Shown: positions 47,450 to 61,679 of the stretch, one piece after another
Numbering within the stretch: position 1 is the first letter of the stretch
How the letters are laid out: the number at the start of each line of letters is the position of its first letter
Origin: Aphis gossypii
Lineage: Eukaryota > Arthropoda > Insecta > Hemiptera > Aphididae
Direction: 5' to 3'
NCBI RefSeq assembly: GCF_020184175.1
Contig: NW_026083287.1
Span: forward strand, 1 to 64,000
Length of the DNA stretch: 64,000 nt
The notes under the pieces: generated by a model
What the model was told of the DNA's origin: nothing
Seen by the model: the letters and a program-made list of their open reading frames with translations, nothing else
Database searches by the model: none
Position numbers and translations under genes: made by a program

Positions 47450-50400
47450 CGCTTTTTTAAAATTACTATTTACTTTTTTTTGATTCTATAATTCTCCTTC
47501 TTTTTTTTTTGTTTAAATATTGTAGAATCTTAGTTAGGTATATGTCACAAAATATATAATGTTGAAAACTGTTGAACTATAAATAATCAATACAAACATT
47601 AGGAAAATTACATTAAAATAGGTACACGGAAAAAAGATTACTAAAATATTATAGTTAAACAAATTATTGTAAATATAACTATTTAATAGGAAAAATAACT
47701 AAATAGGTTTACTTATTGAGACTCTATAAATATAGTCATTTGTTATGGTAACGTTTACTATATTTTATAGTTTTACAGTTTTTAATGTTTTTATTAATTA
47801 AAAATATGGTTAAAATAGTTTACTATTATCAATATGGTTGAGGCAATTATAAAATTAAGTATAGAGTCTTAATATTAATAGTTACATGGACTATAAAATT
47901 TACTAGGTATAATATAAATTGTATTAAATAACATTTTTCGGAAAAAATACGAATTTCCCTATTAGTAACCATCATACCGTTTACAATAACTGTTAAGTCG
48001 TTATATGGTCTGTACTCGACATTCGCGATGATAAGAAATTGGTATAGTTTTGACGAACTAAGCTAATATTACCTATAAATACTATATATTTACTATATAA
48101 TATTATATATATAATATTCATTAAAACATATATCTGATATCTCCGATGATCTTCTTTGAAAACGTTTACGATTTAGCTAATGTTCGTTTAGATTTTATAC
48201 GAGTGAATGCTACAAAAACATTTAATACCTAGAATACATTCGGTATTTCGGTACTAGAATGCGAAGTAAGAAGATAAAAATTCGTCTGGATGCGCCTTAA
48301 ATCTTAATATTATACGTATGGTTGTATGGAGACGTGATATCGTCAATACATAACAAAATAATTAAATTTGAATACATACAATAATTATCCCATACATTTT
48401 TACCAATATAAAAAAAATTATTCTATCATCAATTTATATCTATGTATTAAAACATCGACTCATTTAGTATTATAATATTATACCAAAAATTTCGCCGGAC
48501 TCAATTGGTATATACTCTAAAACAACCCGTGACACAATTTGTCATAAAGGGTTGTATTTGGACTCAGTTCGTAGGTATGCAGCCAAAAAAAGGAATGGTC
48601 GATTTGCATTCGGGTAAAAATGGGTAATGATCGAACTGCATTCGGGTTAAAAGCAGATGTTCAACAAATAATGTTCATTTAAAGTTTAATTCCCCTAACC
48701 ACTTAAAATACAATGATTGGCATACTAATTATAATTATAATTTTAAATTTTATATATATAATGAGTATATTATATTACAAGTATGTATATTATTTAATGA
48801 AATTATTTTTGTAGAAATTATAAAAAAGTACCTACATTATTATGTTATAATATTATAGATAATATAGAACTGTACTGTCTAAAAGAGATATATCGTTGTG
48901 TTCAAAAAATAGCTTATAGTTTGGTTTTTCTTTTACATTACAAGTATAAAAAAAATACCTACTTTTAACCTGAGTACAATTTGATTATTATGTTTGAAAA
49001 ATATATGGTCACTTCAGGTATATAGACTATAATAGAGTCGTCTCTTTTAAACACAAATAAAATCACGTATTACGAGTCCCTCATGCTTAGACTCGAACTG
49101 ACAATACATATAGACATATAGTACTATGTTATATGCCCATAATCTCTTTTCTTATATACCTTGCTCTTAATATAATATACGCCATTTCCGGTGCGTCGAT
49201 AAATTACTGTCTAGTGTCTATGTTTATAGAAAGAACATCATCCCCAAAATATTTGATCGAATAATACCAACTATATCTATAGCTATATATACCGTATATA
49301 TATACGTCCAAATTTCTTAGTCATTACCCGCCGTGCACGTGTGAGACACAATTACACAAACGCAACACATTTTATAACAATTCATTTGAACGCGCGGTGG
49401 GTGGTAAGTACGCATAGTAGATGGATAATACATTAGTGTACTATATAGGTAATATGTGCTGTTCTCAAATATCTGCAGAAAATAAAAAATAAATGTACAA
49501 CGTTACTTACCTATATAATGATGAATTGTGACGTTATTCGCTAGGGATTATAGACGTAGGTACCTGTACAAAACCATCTACCACTATTTTAGAAAATCGG
49601 TCAATAAATCCGCACTCCGCATTTGACGCCAGACATCCGAGTAAATAATAATAATAAATAACTGTGACCAATAAAAACTTTTGGATACACTGAACAACTG
49701 CGTTATTTCAATATATAGGTATATATATATATATATATTGAAATGTTATAACACTGTGATTGTATGTGAATATTATTATTATATAATACTGCATGACAGT
49801 GTATGTTGTAGGTATTTGAATTTATATAAATCCAATTTACTAGAGATTGTAATACAGTTGTGCTGCACGTTTTAACGTGTACACGCGCGTCCCCAGTACC
49901 CATTTAACTTTTCGTGTTTTTGCAAAAACACAACACGATTGCCCTCTATAGAATAAAGATTTTCTTTTAAAAATTTTCCAATACACAACATAATAAACGG
50001 TATCTAATATCTATAGTATTTTCCCAATATGCGTAAAATAAAGCGTAAGTAATTTTTAATAGGTACTTTAATATTTTTAAATGGTTTATAGTGTATTAAT
50101 GTCATAATAATGTGAAACACTTTTCAATAAATCCAATTATATACTCTATTGTTATCAGTCCTAGGACTGAAAAATTAAGAAAGAAAATAGATGACCATCA
50201 ACCGTATTTTTGCGTGGAGCGAAAATATTCATTTTTATTGATAATATTAATATTCCTATAATAATTTATTATTTAATATTTTTATTAAATATTTTTATCT
50301 ATATCATTAATAAAACCACTTTTATCGTCCGATGTCGAAGTAGTTATGTTATAATATAACATTTAAAGTATTTATTTATTATGTTTGTGTTTTTTTTTTT

Positions 50401-52700
50401 AGTTCTAATTAAGCTCGGGCTCTAACTTTCGATACAGGGTTCTTGAAGTTTTTTCATTTTTTGGCGGTATGGTACTCAATAATAATACCTACAATTATTT
50501 TTTTAAATTCGGGCATTTAGGTTGAATATATTAATAGTATTCATAGTAGTACTTAATGCTGTATGTATATTACCTTTACAGCCAGTAGCGTGTTATCGTC
50601 TGCCGTCTAATAATGAATTTATTTATAAATGGGTAAATCGTAAATAGGTACGTAAATATTATCAAAAGATCCAGCGTGTACGTATAAAGGAGGTAGTATA
50701 ATATTTCAAACATCATTTTTAAACTAAAACTAGTAAGTATTTTCAATTAAAGTTAAATACTTTATACATCGAATAAATAATAATACATATTTTAAATTGT
50801 GTAAATTATTGATAATTTTATTCGTTTATGCGTATCAAAAGATAAATTAAATTAAAATAATTTTTAGTTTGGCGTCGCCCATAGGTTTCGCCGGCTCTGC
50901 CTGTGAATAATGTTGGTGTGATGGTTTAAGACGTTTAAATAATAGTCAACAAAAAGTTCAATTATCCATGCAATACATTCAGTTAGTTACTGTTTTCCAT
51001 ATGATAAATTAATATAAAAATTAAAAGCAAATAACATTTTAAATTTAAGAAAAAGAATATTCTGATGTATAATTTTAATTTACTTCACAAACATTATTTC
51101 CCTTTATTCCTTTCTTTAATTTGTATTACTTTTAATTAATTCATAATTATCCATAAATAAATAAATTTCACTGATGTTATGAATTGTATTATAACATAAA
51201 ATTGATTACTATATTATATTGTGTATAATATATTAAACGAATTATCGATGACAAGTAAAATTCATATATATTATAATGATGTGTTAAAAAAATTTATTTA
51301 TTATGATGGCCAATAATAAAGTATTCCAAAGTTCATATAATGATAGATTTTCGATACAAATATATTGTATTACATAGAACACGCTACTATATTATAGAAA
51401 TAGAACGTTTTGTCGCTTTCATTTTAAATAATTTTATATTCATATTATAATTTATACTACACAATAAAATAATAGAACCTTTCTTTTTTAAATTGTGTAC
51501 TTAATTTTAATACTAACAAGAGGTCAATACCTTAAATACTGATTTTCAATTATGTACAATCTTTCCATTGTTTATATTTTAATGGATCTAGAAAAATATT
51601 TTAACATTTAATGACTTGTATGCATTGAATAATTTTGTAAATTATGTAAATAATTGTAGCCCCCCCCCAAACATTTTTAAAGGATATCCGCTTATGCGAT
51701 CAATAAATATTTCGTCGATCATTCTACAATCAACATTTTTAATTACGATTTTTTGATTTTTGTTTGTTTAATTCATAAGGTATTTTTGGAAAGCGACGTT
51801 GACTTCACATTAATGACCAACTTTTGTAGAAAATAATATAAAAATAAAGTTGTATATCAATCTTACTTCAATAATGATTAAATTACTAAGTAAGCACAAT
51901 CATATTATAGGCTTCTAAAATATGCCTTAATAAAAACCAAAAATGTTGATCATACCATTTATTATAAAAAAATATTTTTATTGGTAAATTTACTAAAGTA
52001 AAGTAAAATAATAAAAATACGGTAAAATATACCGTATCGTTACACAGCGTTGTCTGTAATACACTATGCAAATAACAAATAATTTGTAGGTGATATGGCG
52101 GGTGGGAGGGAGGGGTACCTCCCTAACTGTTAAAAGGTAACGACGAGGAAACGGTCCACTGTCGATGCGATAAGGTAAGTTGAAAGTTCCTATGTTGTTG
52201 TTTGGGCTTGCTGACTATAGCAATAATAGGATGCTAACATAAAAAAAAATTCGATCATAAATTATAATTTACAGCAATTCTATGCCATATGTTTACCCAA
52301 TAAAGGTATATGTAAATTCCGATAACGCAATTAAGTCCTACAATTAGAAAGTGTGCTGGTAAACAAGAGTAGTAAGTAGTAACCGTATATCTGAGACACG
52401 ACAGTGATAAGTAACACAATATTTGTTGCACGATATTATTACCGTGAAATGAATCATTTCCACACAAAAATAACTGTCAGTATCTGTCATCTTCCAAATA
52501 GAGCATTTTTTTTTCTACGATCCGTTTTCCTTCAATAAGGATTAAAGAATATAATTAATATATTTTTAATCTGTGTTTTATCAATGAATAATAACCTTCA
52601 AATTAGTAGTATAAAATTGCCGGTCCTGGAACAACCCCCGCCCTTTCCCTCACCGACAAGGATTACGTTACCTTTGCCACTTCCAAACACATTTCTTCAG
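47450..52700. other. Long gene-free stretch
   Basis: AT-rich DNA with scattered repeats only. A local repetition occurs at 48595-48660 (GGTCGATTTGCATTCGGG and GATCGAACTGCATTCGGG). GTTTGGCGTCGCCCATAGG with GTTTCGCCGGCTCTGC near 50868 resembles the ACTAGC-type repeat ends. Open frames at 49681-49903 (both strands), 51886 and 52255 are AT-driven. No RNA gene recognised. Confidence 0.4.
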
Positions 52701-52829
52701 CCACGTCCTAACTACCTCCAACCGTACAGTGTGCCAATCGGTGACATTACATAATAAATAGACACACCTGAGTTTACGCTCACCCCCACCCTTTCACGAT
52801 AGGTCGTCGTGAGAGTAGTCGCTGGCTGA

Positions 52830-54202
52830 ATGGCAACAGTCTACCAAGTATATTCTTCAGCACCACTTGTACAATCCGCTGACTCCACTAACAAATATTT
52901 CTTACTGCGTAAAAGCGATAATCAAACTATGTTCGCCACCAGACCGTACATCCTAGGTGTTGTAGGGATGATGATGTTCATCGCCGTACTGACAATCACT
53001 GACGTCCAAGCCAAAGGTATCGTATTATAATAATTATTTATATTTTATTTTAAGATTAAATTAATTATTCCACCTTAATATTACACACAATATTAATCAA
53101 TGCACGAAAATCAACATATTATTTTTTTTAGAAGGGTTTTTATAATGGGTGATGACTATTAATCTATAATTTGAAGTACATTTTTACAATAATTTTATAT
53201 TTAACAGTTTGTCCGTCTAACTATCATTCGCGGTCAGCAGATAACAAATTAAACTTATTACGTAATTTGAACGATTACTATTTATACTTATTATAAATAT
53301 GAATAACTTTACAATTGAGTTATTTTCTCATTTCTGATGATAAGGTTTAATTTTTCAATATCGAATGGATTTTTAGTGATATTATTTAAAATTTTACATA
53401 TTAACTTATTTAAACTTTACTTTAAAATACGCACTGCAGAACTGTATTATTAAATTTGATTTATGTTTTTTTAGATGACAGATGTCGTCGACCAGTTATT
53501 CAAAATTGCAATGCTTCGGAATTTTACATCAATGGTTGGAAATTTACCGGGTGGTACTACCACACGGAGTTGAGAATGTGCAGACCTTTGTACACGCCGA
53601 ATGGACTGCACACTTGCAAAGAAAACTACGAACTGCCCATAACCAGACAAATGTGCGATGACTTATGTGGTAAGTTTCAAAGTTTGTGGTTGCAGAGTAT
53701 CAAAATATTCATAATATACATATTTATTCACCTTCTTTGTCTTTTATATCGGCGCAATATATGTAATATGTATATTGTACATATATATATACACATTATT
53801 TATAAAATTAATTCGTCTTAACGGTAGAAATTAGAAATGTTTAAAATAAATTGAAATAAACTACAAGATTCTAAAAACTTACGATTATAATGTAAAGTAT
53901 TTTTTTTTTTTTTTACAGCTGAACCGTGCACCAGGACCAATGGTGCGCCGGGAATTTGTATGCCCAAGGACTTATGCGTAATTACCATCAGGTCATTGGG
54001 ACCAATCCCTCCAAGTTCATGCGGCAGTGGCATGTTAAATTGCTGTCCCAAAGCAACTGACAAAGAGTTGTGCACTTTGCCTATAAATAATAAAAACGGG
54101 CTCGTCGAAGAGGGAGTTCTTAAAAAGAAGACGTATGGTGATGAACCTGATTACAAATACTATCTACCGTATCCTAAAAAAAAAGAGTGCACATGCGAGT
54201 AA
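52830..54202 (+). CDS. Secreted Kunitz-like plus CLIP-like domain protein
   Basis: join(52830..53016, 53475..53669, 53919..54202), 221 residues, all introns phase 1 with good sites (aaag|GTATCG, TTTTTTTAG, tgtg|GTAAGT, TTTTACAG). A hydrophobic stretch (about residues 39-56) ends before AKG: starting from Met1 it would be a signal anchor; starting from Met34 (52929) it is an ordinary signal peptide. Exon 2 is a Kunitz-like module, Cys66, 74, 98, 110, 123, 127 (ending C-x12-C-x3-C, with GWYYHTELRMC), but longer loops than the standard 8-15-7-12-3 spacing. Exon 3 is a CLIP-like module: Cys131, 141, 147, 162, 169, 170 with the final CCP. Each module has its own exon. Kunitz domains inhibit serine proteases and CLIP domains mark protease cascades, so a role in haemolymph or salivary protease control is a guess. 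No protease domain. The C-terminus is Lys-rich and ends ECTCE. Confidence 0.88.
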
Positions 54203-54347
54203 TACTTTACAGTGCCCGCACTAATAGCATTAAATGTTTCATCACGTAGTATGTGTAACTGTCAACTGACCATTATTATTTAATATCGATATTAAAATTA
54301 TTCTTTGCATGTATTTATTTGATGAAATTGTTTATTGTACTATAAAT

Positions 54348-54353
54348 AATAAA
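54348..54353 (+). terminator. Polyadenylation signal of the Kunitz/CLIP gene
   Basis: AATAAA within ATAAATAATAAAATAAAA, about 145 bases downstream of the stop codon at 54200-54202. Confidence 0.6.
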
Positions 54354-54593
54354 ATAAAAATTGATATTGATATTAATATTAATAGTTATTAGTTCGTTTT
54401 AATTAATTATATTTTCTTAGCACAATAATAAATTCATTTAAAAATATACTTAGTATGATTAAGATAATCGGTATGTTTATGAGCTCGAGGACATAACCAA
54501 ACCTGTTGGTTTTCAAAATAAAGTTAAATAATCCTACGAAAATTATAGGTACATATTTAATATGTATATAAATATATTTAATTTTTATTGGTG

Positions 54594-55045
54594 TTTTGAT
54601 TTATAAATGTCTATTGTATTTACTGTTTAAGGTTTTTATTTCTCAAAACTTTTATTTTCTGAATTATTTTTCTAATTGTTTTCATTTAAAATCTTAGTAT
54701 TTTGTGAAATAAGTAGTAAAGGGATTTTTTATTGTTGTTATTCAGAAGTCAATACTAAAGGACTCAAGTTAACTGTTTATACAATTATATAAATTATTTT
54801 CAAACTAGATGATTACTATCCAAGCATTCACATAAGATTTAAGGTATCGTGTTTACAATCAACATTTAGAATAAACCTACTCATGCTATAAATATAAAAG
54901 AATTGTGTAGCTTGGAACTTGAAATTTTGCATATTCACTCTGAAAATGATTCAGGTAAACAGTAGTATTTTGACAATTAAAATCATACAATTATAAAATA
55001 TGGGTGTTTATATTTTCTAGATTTATTTTAAATTTGATTAATAGT
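54594..55045. repeat. Direct repeat, copy 1 (matches 56193-56680)
   Basis: ATTTATAAATGTCTATTGTATT to ATTTTCTAGATTTA, including AGAAGTCAATACTAAAGGAC and CATTCACATAAGATTTAAGG. It lies right behind the Kunitz/CLIP gene. Non-coding; no terminal repeats were noticed. Confidence 0.88.
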
Positions 55046-56192
55046 ATTTTATATTATAAATACTACAACAACACTAACTATATATTTTATTTTTTGATTT
55101 TAAATATATGATTAGTATAATCACTATCATCCAATCACGATTATATTCGGTAATTAATTATGAAATATGCTATGTAAATATTTATATATACATATTAATA
55201 TTATATATATTAAATAATATTATATATACATATTAATATGTTTGGTTGAAAATTTAAAAACTATAATAATTAAATAAAGGACTAAAAAAATACAATACAT
55301 TCCAACAAATTATATACAATAAACATTTTCTCCTAGAATTACATTTAGTAATATTACTATAATCAATAACCAATAGCAATTTTAAATATTACAATGCATA
55401 TAATTTAAAATTCCTTTACTTATAAGTAAAATATTTATATCTAATATTCATCATTAGTCATTACAAAAATTTTATTGCCAGAAAATTGTAAGTATTTATC
55501 AATATAAGGTATTTGCATTTGCATATTATTATTGTATAATGAATTAGTTTTTAAAATATGTTTAAAAAATAAAAGTCAATGAATAATTTAGAAATATTAT
55601 TACAATACAACAAATCATATTAAATATACATTTTTTATAATCAAATGTAATTAAATTATAATCAAATAACTTAGGTATAAAGTAATACATTTTGTCAATA
55701 TTATTACGATTCTAAAATGTTGATACAATATTTTTTAAATATTATTATTAAATTAATAAGTCAAAATTTAAAAATTATAATTTACTAATAATTTATTTTT
55801 ATGTATGTTAGTTAATATACTATTGAAATTCCTTTTTTGTTTTAAATATTCTAAGCAATATACTAGTCACACCAAATTTTTAATAAAACAGAGTACACTT
55901 TATTTATTCTTTATAATTTTTATTGTCATTAGAAAAAAAAATACATATAAAAACTTAATTAGTATTTAATAATATTAGATATACAATATTAATTAATACA
56001 AATTAATAAAAAAAAAATTAATAAACTATTTGAATGGATTTTACAGTTTACTAAGAGGACACTATACACCCATTTTAATACCTATAATAAAACACATTCA
56101 CGCTCTATGCATTCACATTTTTTTGTATAAATTGTAGAAACATTCATCATTGTAAATTTGTAATAGGTATATTATGAAAGAAAAAATATGTG

Positions 56193-56680
56193 TTTTTATT
56201 TATAAATGTCTATTGTATTAACTGTTTAAGGTTTTTATTTCTCAAAACTTTTATTTTCTGAATTATTTTTTCTAATTGTTTTCATTTCAAATCTTAGTAT
56301 TTTGTGAAATAAGTAGTTTTTATTGTTGTTATTCAGAAGTCAATACTAAAGGACTCAAGTTAACTGTTAGTACAATTATATAAATTATTTTCAAACTAGA
56401 TGATTACTATCCAAGCATTCACATAAGATTTAAGGTATCGTGTTTACAATCAACATTTAGAATAAACCTACGCATGCTATAAATATATTATATTACCTTC
56501 CCTAAATATAAAAGAATTGTGTAGCTTGAAATATTTTGCATATTAACTCTGAAAAGACTCAGGTGAATAATAGTGGTTTGAAATTGTATAACAATTAAAA
56601 ATTATTTAAATATTGTGTTATTACAAATAATAAAATATCAGTGTTCATATTTTCTAGATTAATTTGAAATTTAATTTTTA
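56193..56680. repeat. Direct repeat, copy 2
   Basis: Same order and orientation as 54594-55045, with small indels (a missing AAGGGATTT stretch near 56315 and an extra TATTATATTACCTTCCCTAAA near 56490). The 1.15 kb between the copies is AT-rich without genes. Confidence 0.88.
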
Positions 56681-56689
56681 AAATGTACC

Positions 56690-59160
56690 ATTACATATTT
56701 TATAAATTTAACCAATTTGTTGATTATAGATTAATGTCCACAGTCTACTTGGACACTAAATTTATAATATTAATGTATAAATTAGCATAAATATTTATAA
56801 TGTAATTTAATAATTAATTTATTAAAAAGTAATCTGTTCCACGAAATTTGTAGATATCAAATGGAATAAGCAAACAAATTTGGATTTAATATGTATAAAT
56901 CAAAATATCAAGTTAAACTATAGGTATTAATTTCAGAAAACGTGTTTCAAATATTTAAAGAAACGATGAGAATATTTTGGTATGCTTCTGATGGGTAGTG
57001 TCATAATTTTTTATTGATAACAGAAAATATTTTGCAGCTATCCAGTATCCATCCATAAATAAAAATAAAACCAATTTATAACCAACCTATGTATTTTTTA
57101 TTAGGTATATTTTGTATGATATAAATTGTTATTAACTTTTGAATTAATACTGTTTTACTAGTAAAAACTAAAAAATGTGAAGAGGTTAATGTTTTGAATA
57201 GATAATGTTTTTGATTTGATATTTTATTTTAGCTAAATTACTTGTAGCTGCCGGATTATAGAAAAAAAAACAAATATATTAGCTGAATAATTATAGCAAA
57301 TTATATTATAAATAAATAAATAAAATACCTATGAAAAATGAACGGTTAAAATAATTATTAATATTGTGTTTAGACATAACATAAAATGGAAAGTAATTTT
57401 ACTTCTATGGTCTTAATACCTAATATTAATAGAAACCCGGAACACTGCAAATATTTCAATCGAAAATTTTAACATTGCTAACAAGCAAATTAAGTGTCAA
57501 TTAATTAAAGGAATAATAAAAATCCCTTGCTTATGAGTGATGCTTATGTCACTGAGACATTGAAAGACTGAACTATAAGTATTGTGTTGGTGATCGTGGC
57601 GTGAAATAATTATCTATTTGTTTTGTCGCCGCGTTAAATCTCACGGTATAGGGGAGTTGTTTGCCGCTACTCGCGTGGACAAGATAATTAGGTGACCAAT
57701 AAATAATAATAAATAATAATATAATATTAATGACTCATACATGAAATGTTATGTGTTTTTTTGACAGGAAACGGCGATAACCAATGATTGTAATATTTTA
57801 TCGATAAGTTGTATAACAGCACATAAATGGGTAATTTATTGTATTTTATCATCCCGACATCCATAATAATAATATCATATACATTTATGTACGTTTTTGA
57901 ACATTATTGTATTTATTATTTTTTAATTTATTTTTTTAAATATTACATTAATTTAACGTCTCATTTTATTATTAGATTCATAAATTTCAATAAATAAACT
58001 CACTATTATATTCATACGATGTATATATTGTTATATGGGTGGTGGGACAATAACAATCCTTAATGGTGGAGCTATAACGTTTTACTACTACTTCTACAAC
58101 ACACGTGCTACGTGCATAATGTAGGTATTACATAGTAGGTACCTACAAATATCTCGAGATAAGTATACAAGAGTACAATTTAAATGTGTATTTTCCCTCC
58201 ATTTAATAATGCACCACAATTTATTTAGTTTTAATAAATAATAATACTGCGTGTATGACATAATAGTAATATTGCTCATACGGTATCATATTTTATTTTC
58301 GAACGGTTCATCTGTTGATGGTATTTCAATGCTGCTAGTAGGTCAGTAGCAAACTCATCGTTAATCCGTAGTTGGCACACCCGCAATATAATATAGCCTA
58401 CAGGTACAGAGGTTCTCGTTTATCTTTCGCTTTTTTTTGTGAAATAGTTTATGGTTTATTTGTACTGCCACACCCCGCCGATTCCATAGCGGTGCGGAAC
58501 GGAAACGATGGCAGTGCCCAACGGTAACGAATGCGCCAAAAAGCAACAAAACAACAACGGCTAGCTTAGTGTTGTTGGTGTAGTGAACGGTTTTTCGGCG
58601 TACCAAAACCCCGCAGTACCCCACTCGCCATCCCACCTACCCACCGACCCATTGCTCCTTCGGCGGCGAGACACTATTGTCACCAGTGAGATTATATAGA
58701 TATACTAGTTCAATGATCGTGTAGGATATTTCGTTGACTAATATCCCGCGTGGTTTGGCAGTGGGTACGGATGATACGCTGTATCGGCTCCCGTTGACTA
58801 ATGTAACCTATGTCTGTCTACCTAACCTAATTTGCAGAGTTTCTTTGGGTGCGTTTCGGTTACACGCTTTGTAGGGTTAAGCGCTCACGAGTGCTTCAGT
58901 GGTGTTTCACATACGCTATAGATTTATTTATTATAAGCGTTATATATTATACATATTTTAAATTGTTAATTTATCTATTTATTTAAGTCACATAATAATT
59001 TCATTAATTTTATTTTTCACATTGTAAACATATTTTGTGTTACACAATTACCACCAAAAAATCTATAATTATCATATCATAATTAAATTTGTTATTGTAT
59101 TAAATTTAATCATCTAACACTTTCTGCAATGATAAATCTCTGCACATGTTTTTATTGCTA
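56690..59160. other. Intergenic DNA with a CpG-richer patch
   Basis: Mostly AT-rich. Between 58440 and 58880 composition is more balanced. A minus-strand frame at 58361-58636 contains a signal-like LAVVVLLLFGAFVTVGHC but has no in-frame ATG and no family match. GTTGACTAATATCCCGCGTGG and GTTGACTAATGTAACC repeat locally at 58733 and 58794. No gene is accepted. Confidence 0.35.
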
Positions 59161-59176
59161 CCGTATATTTTTATCA

Positions 59177-59648
59177 CACCAAAAACACTTCGTTATAAAA
59201 ACCGTGTAAAAAAATTAAATTTAGTAATGATTAAATCTTTAAAAGACGTGATATAATATGGAAACGAAGTAAAATGCGATTTTATAATATTACAAATACT
59301 TATGATGACGAATAAGATCAATTTTAGTGTTAAATATGTAGTCAACATATTGCTTAACTATTTGGTAGACATAGAAGTATGCTTAAATAACTTAAATAAA
59401 TAAAAATAAGTAACCACTTTAGTTTTTTCATAATTAATAATGTATAAACAATATGTTGACTAAGTATTTAACATTAAAATTGATCTTATTTGTCGTCATA
59501 GGTATTTGTAATATTATAAAACGGCATTTTTCTTAGTTTCCATATGATATCACGTCTTTTAAAGTCTTAAAGATTTAATCATTAATACATTAATTTTTTT
59601 TAACATGGCTATTTTTTACACGGAGTTATAACAAAGTGTTTTTGGTGT
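59177..59648. mobile_element. Large inverted repeat, foldback-type MITE
   Basis: The left arm starts ACACCAAAAACACTTCGTTATAA and runs to GTCAACATATTG (about 59353); the right arm runs from CAATATGTTGAC (59450) to AACAAAGTGTTTTTGGTGT. Arms are about 180-200 bases with around 10% differences; the loop of about 100 bases has no ORF. No convincing target duplication, so the transposon class stays open. Confidence 0.8.
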
Positions 59649-59654
59649 AATATC

Positions 59655-61140
59655 AGCTATTTTTTTTTATAAAATAAGAAGCGATTTTATTTGACTGCAT
59701 AGTACTATAGACTATAGTGTGTATATTAGTAATAATAATCTAGCTAGCATCGTTGGCATTATAATATTATTATATTAAATATAATATATTGTATTATTAT
59801 TATATTCATCGGCATCCGAGAGACTGCGCCGGTACGTTGTAACCTAACCTAACCGTTGCGATGAGAGTAGTGATGATCGATAAGCGGCGGATCGAGGTAC
59901 ATATACATATTTCGTTGCATACGCAAAATCAGTCTTAAAAGTACTTGAACATTTTTAGTTATAACATATTATTATAAACTATCCGACCAATCCGTTTGCG
60001 AGTTCCTCTGTTCCCATTTGCACAATATTTCTGATCGATTGATACCTTATACGACTTTATATGTTCAGCCGTTTTCCCTATAGGGCTGGACAATGGATTA
60101 ACATAAATTAAGACGGTTTTTCAATGGTAAAACTCTGGCTCCTGTAATTATACGTTCGTGGCTACTACGCTTTATTTTCCTTAGCTTCGCGCCACTACCA
60201 TCGTGTTGGATAGTATTTAAATATAACGACTAATTTAAGAACCTTTCGGCCTTCACCTTCACCACAAACTGTCCTTATAGAAGGTGACCAAACAAAATTA
60301 TTACACGTATTGTTTTGTTGTAACTTTTCTTTTTTTTATTCGTCATTTGTTTGCAAATATATATATATATTATTATTATATCTTATATTATAATTTTAAG
60401 CGATTATATAATGCATTTGGAATTTTCTATAATTAGTTTAGTTTTAACTTATAAATGTTGATATCAATTATTTGTCATAAAAAAAATTATAAGTCGTTAT
60501 ACAACAATTTTTTTTTTTTCAGTTTTTTTAAATCGATTTATAAAAAAAAAATCAAAAATCCACAATTTAAATTTATTTTATACAAGTATGAAGTTATTTT
60601 ATATTTTATTGTATTTTGTTGCATGAAAGTTTTAATATCATGAACATTTAAAACACTTTTTTTTTTTGTTTAAAATTGAAAAAACTAATAATTTTATACC
60701 CAAGATTCTAGAATAGAAAATTGAATACAAGGTTACTATTAAATGTTCTACCATGTTCTTATGGTCGTTTTCAACTTTCAGAATATTGTAAAACTTCATT
60801 AATTAGACTTTTTACATAGGCATTAAAAGTGAAAATATTAAAAGTATTTTTACAAGATATTTCAACAAAACAATTTACCTATCATATAAAAATTTTAGAA
60901 TTTTTAAATTATTTTGATGTAAAAAAAAATTATTTATTCGTATGAGAAGTTATTAATATTCAGTAATGTAATAAATTTATAATTATTTATAATATACACA
61001 ATATTCAATATAATATTATAATTGTATATAGTCAAACATATTTTTCTTAAGTTCAAGTAAATTATTGACCGCTGATTCGAACGGTCCCGATGGATATCTG
61101 TTATGGCATTTTTTTTTTCATATACATTTTTTTTTTTTTT
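59655..61140. other. AT-rich DNA without genes
   Basis: Poly-T and TA-rich runs dominate 60300-61140. The open frame at 60455-60643 is Phe/Lys/Ile-rich translation of these runs. A balanced patch at 59800-60260 (GTTGTAACCTAACCTAACC at 59838) shows no coding pattern. Confidence 0.4.
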
Positions 61141-61144
61141 ATTT

Positions 61145-61656
61145 ACTGATTTTGATCACGCGACAAACGCAGTTTGTCGAAACGGGTGCTGAGTGCTGAC
61201 CTTTATTCAACTGAAGGTTACTATAGTTATGTTTAGTTACTGTAGTCAGTTGTTATTTTTAGTTTGTAAGCATAAATAAACACTACATAATATTAATACA
61301 ATTTATTATGTGGTTTATGGTAATAAATAATCACTCACAATTTATAAAATATTAAGCACTATATTACTGTGATATGTATGTACAAGAATGAAATATAACA
61401 AACAAATACCAATTACGCGTACAATATTACTGCGAACTGAACAACACGGTAAGTCGCGATACGTAGTCACTGACGGAATGAAAATTGAGCATCTGATCAG
61501 CTGGTATTTATAGGCTCCGCTTTGTTCTAGAACATCCCCGAGTATACTCTAGCGAGACCATCGTGGAATATTCTAGAACATGGGTTTTTCCTATTGTACG
61601 CTGTCGACATCGTAAATAATTTGGGCGGCTCGTTGTGTATTGTTCACGTCGCCACA
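61145..61656 (-). mobile_element. Long terminal repeat of a Ty3/Gypsy element
   Basis: Read on the minus strand, a purine-rich tract (GGTAGGGGGGTGA) is followed by TGTGGCGACGTGAACAATAC, the start of a 3' LTR at 61656. It holds a TATA box (CCTATAAATACC, about 61510) and an AATAAA (about 61203). The far end is not certain because no second LTR is in the window; about 61145 is an estimate. Confidence 0.65.
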
Positions 61657-61679
61657 TCACCCCCCTACCAGTGATGGAG

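Noticed and set aside
53818..54075. Minus-strand frame opposite the Kunitz/CLIP gene
   Set aside because: Antisense shadow of exon 3, which has clear cysteine-module coding and splice sites on the plus strand.
58361..58636. Minus-strand frame with a signal-peptide-like segment, possible neuropeptide precursor
   Set aside because: No in-frame ATG, an upstream stop, and no recognisable mature peptide with cleavage sites.
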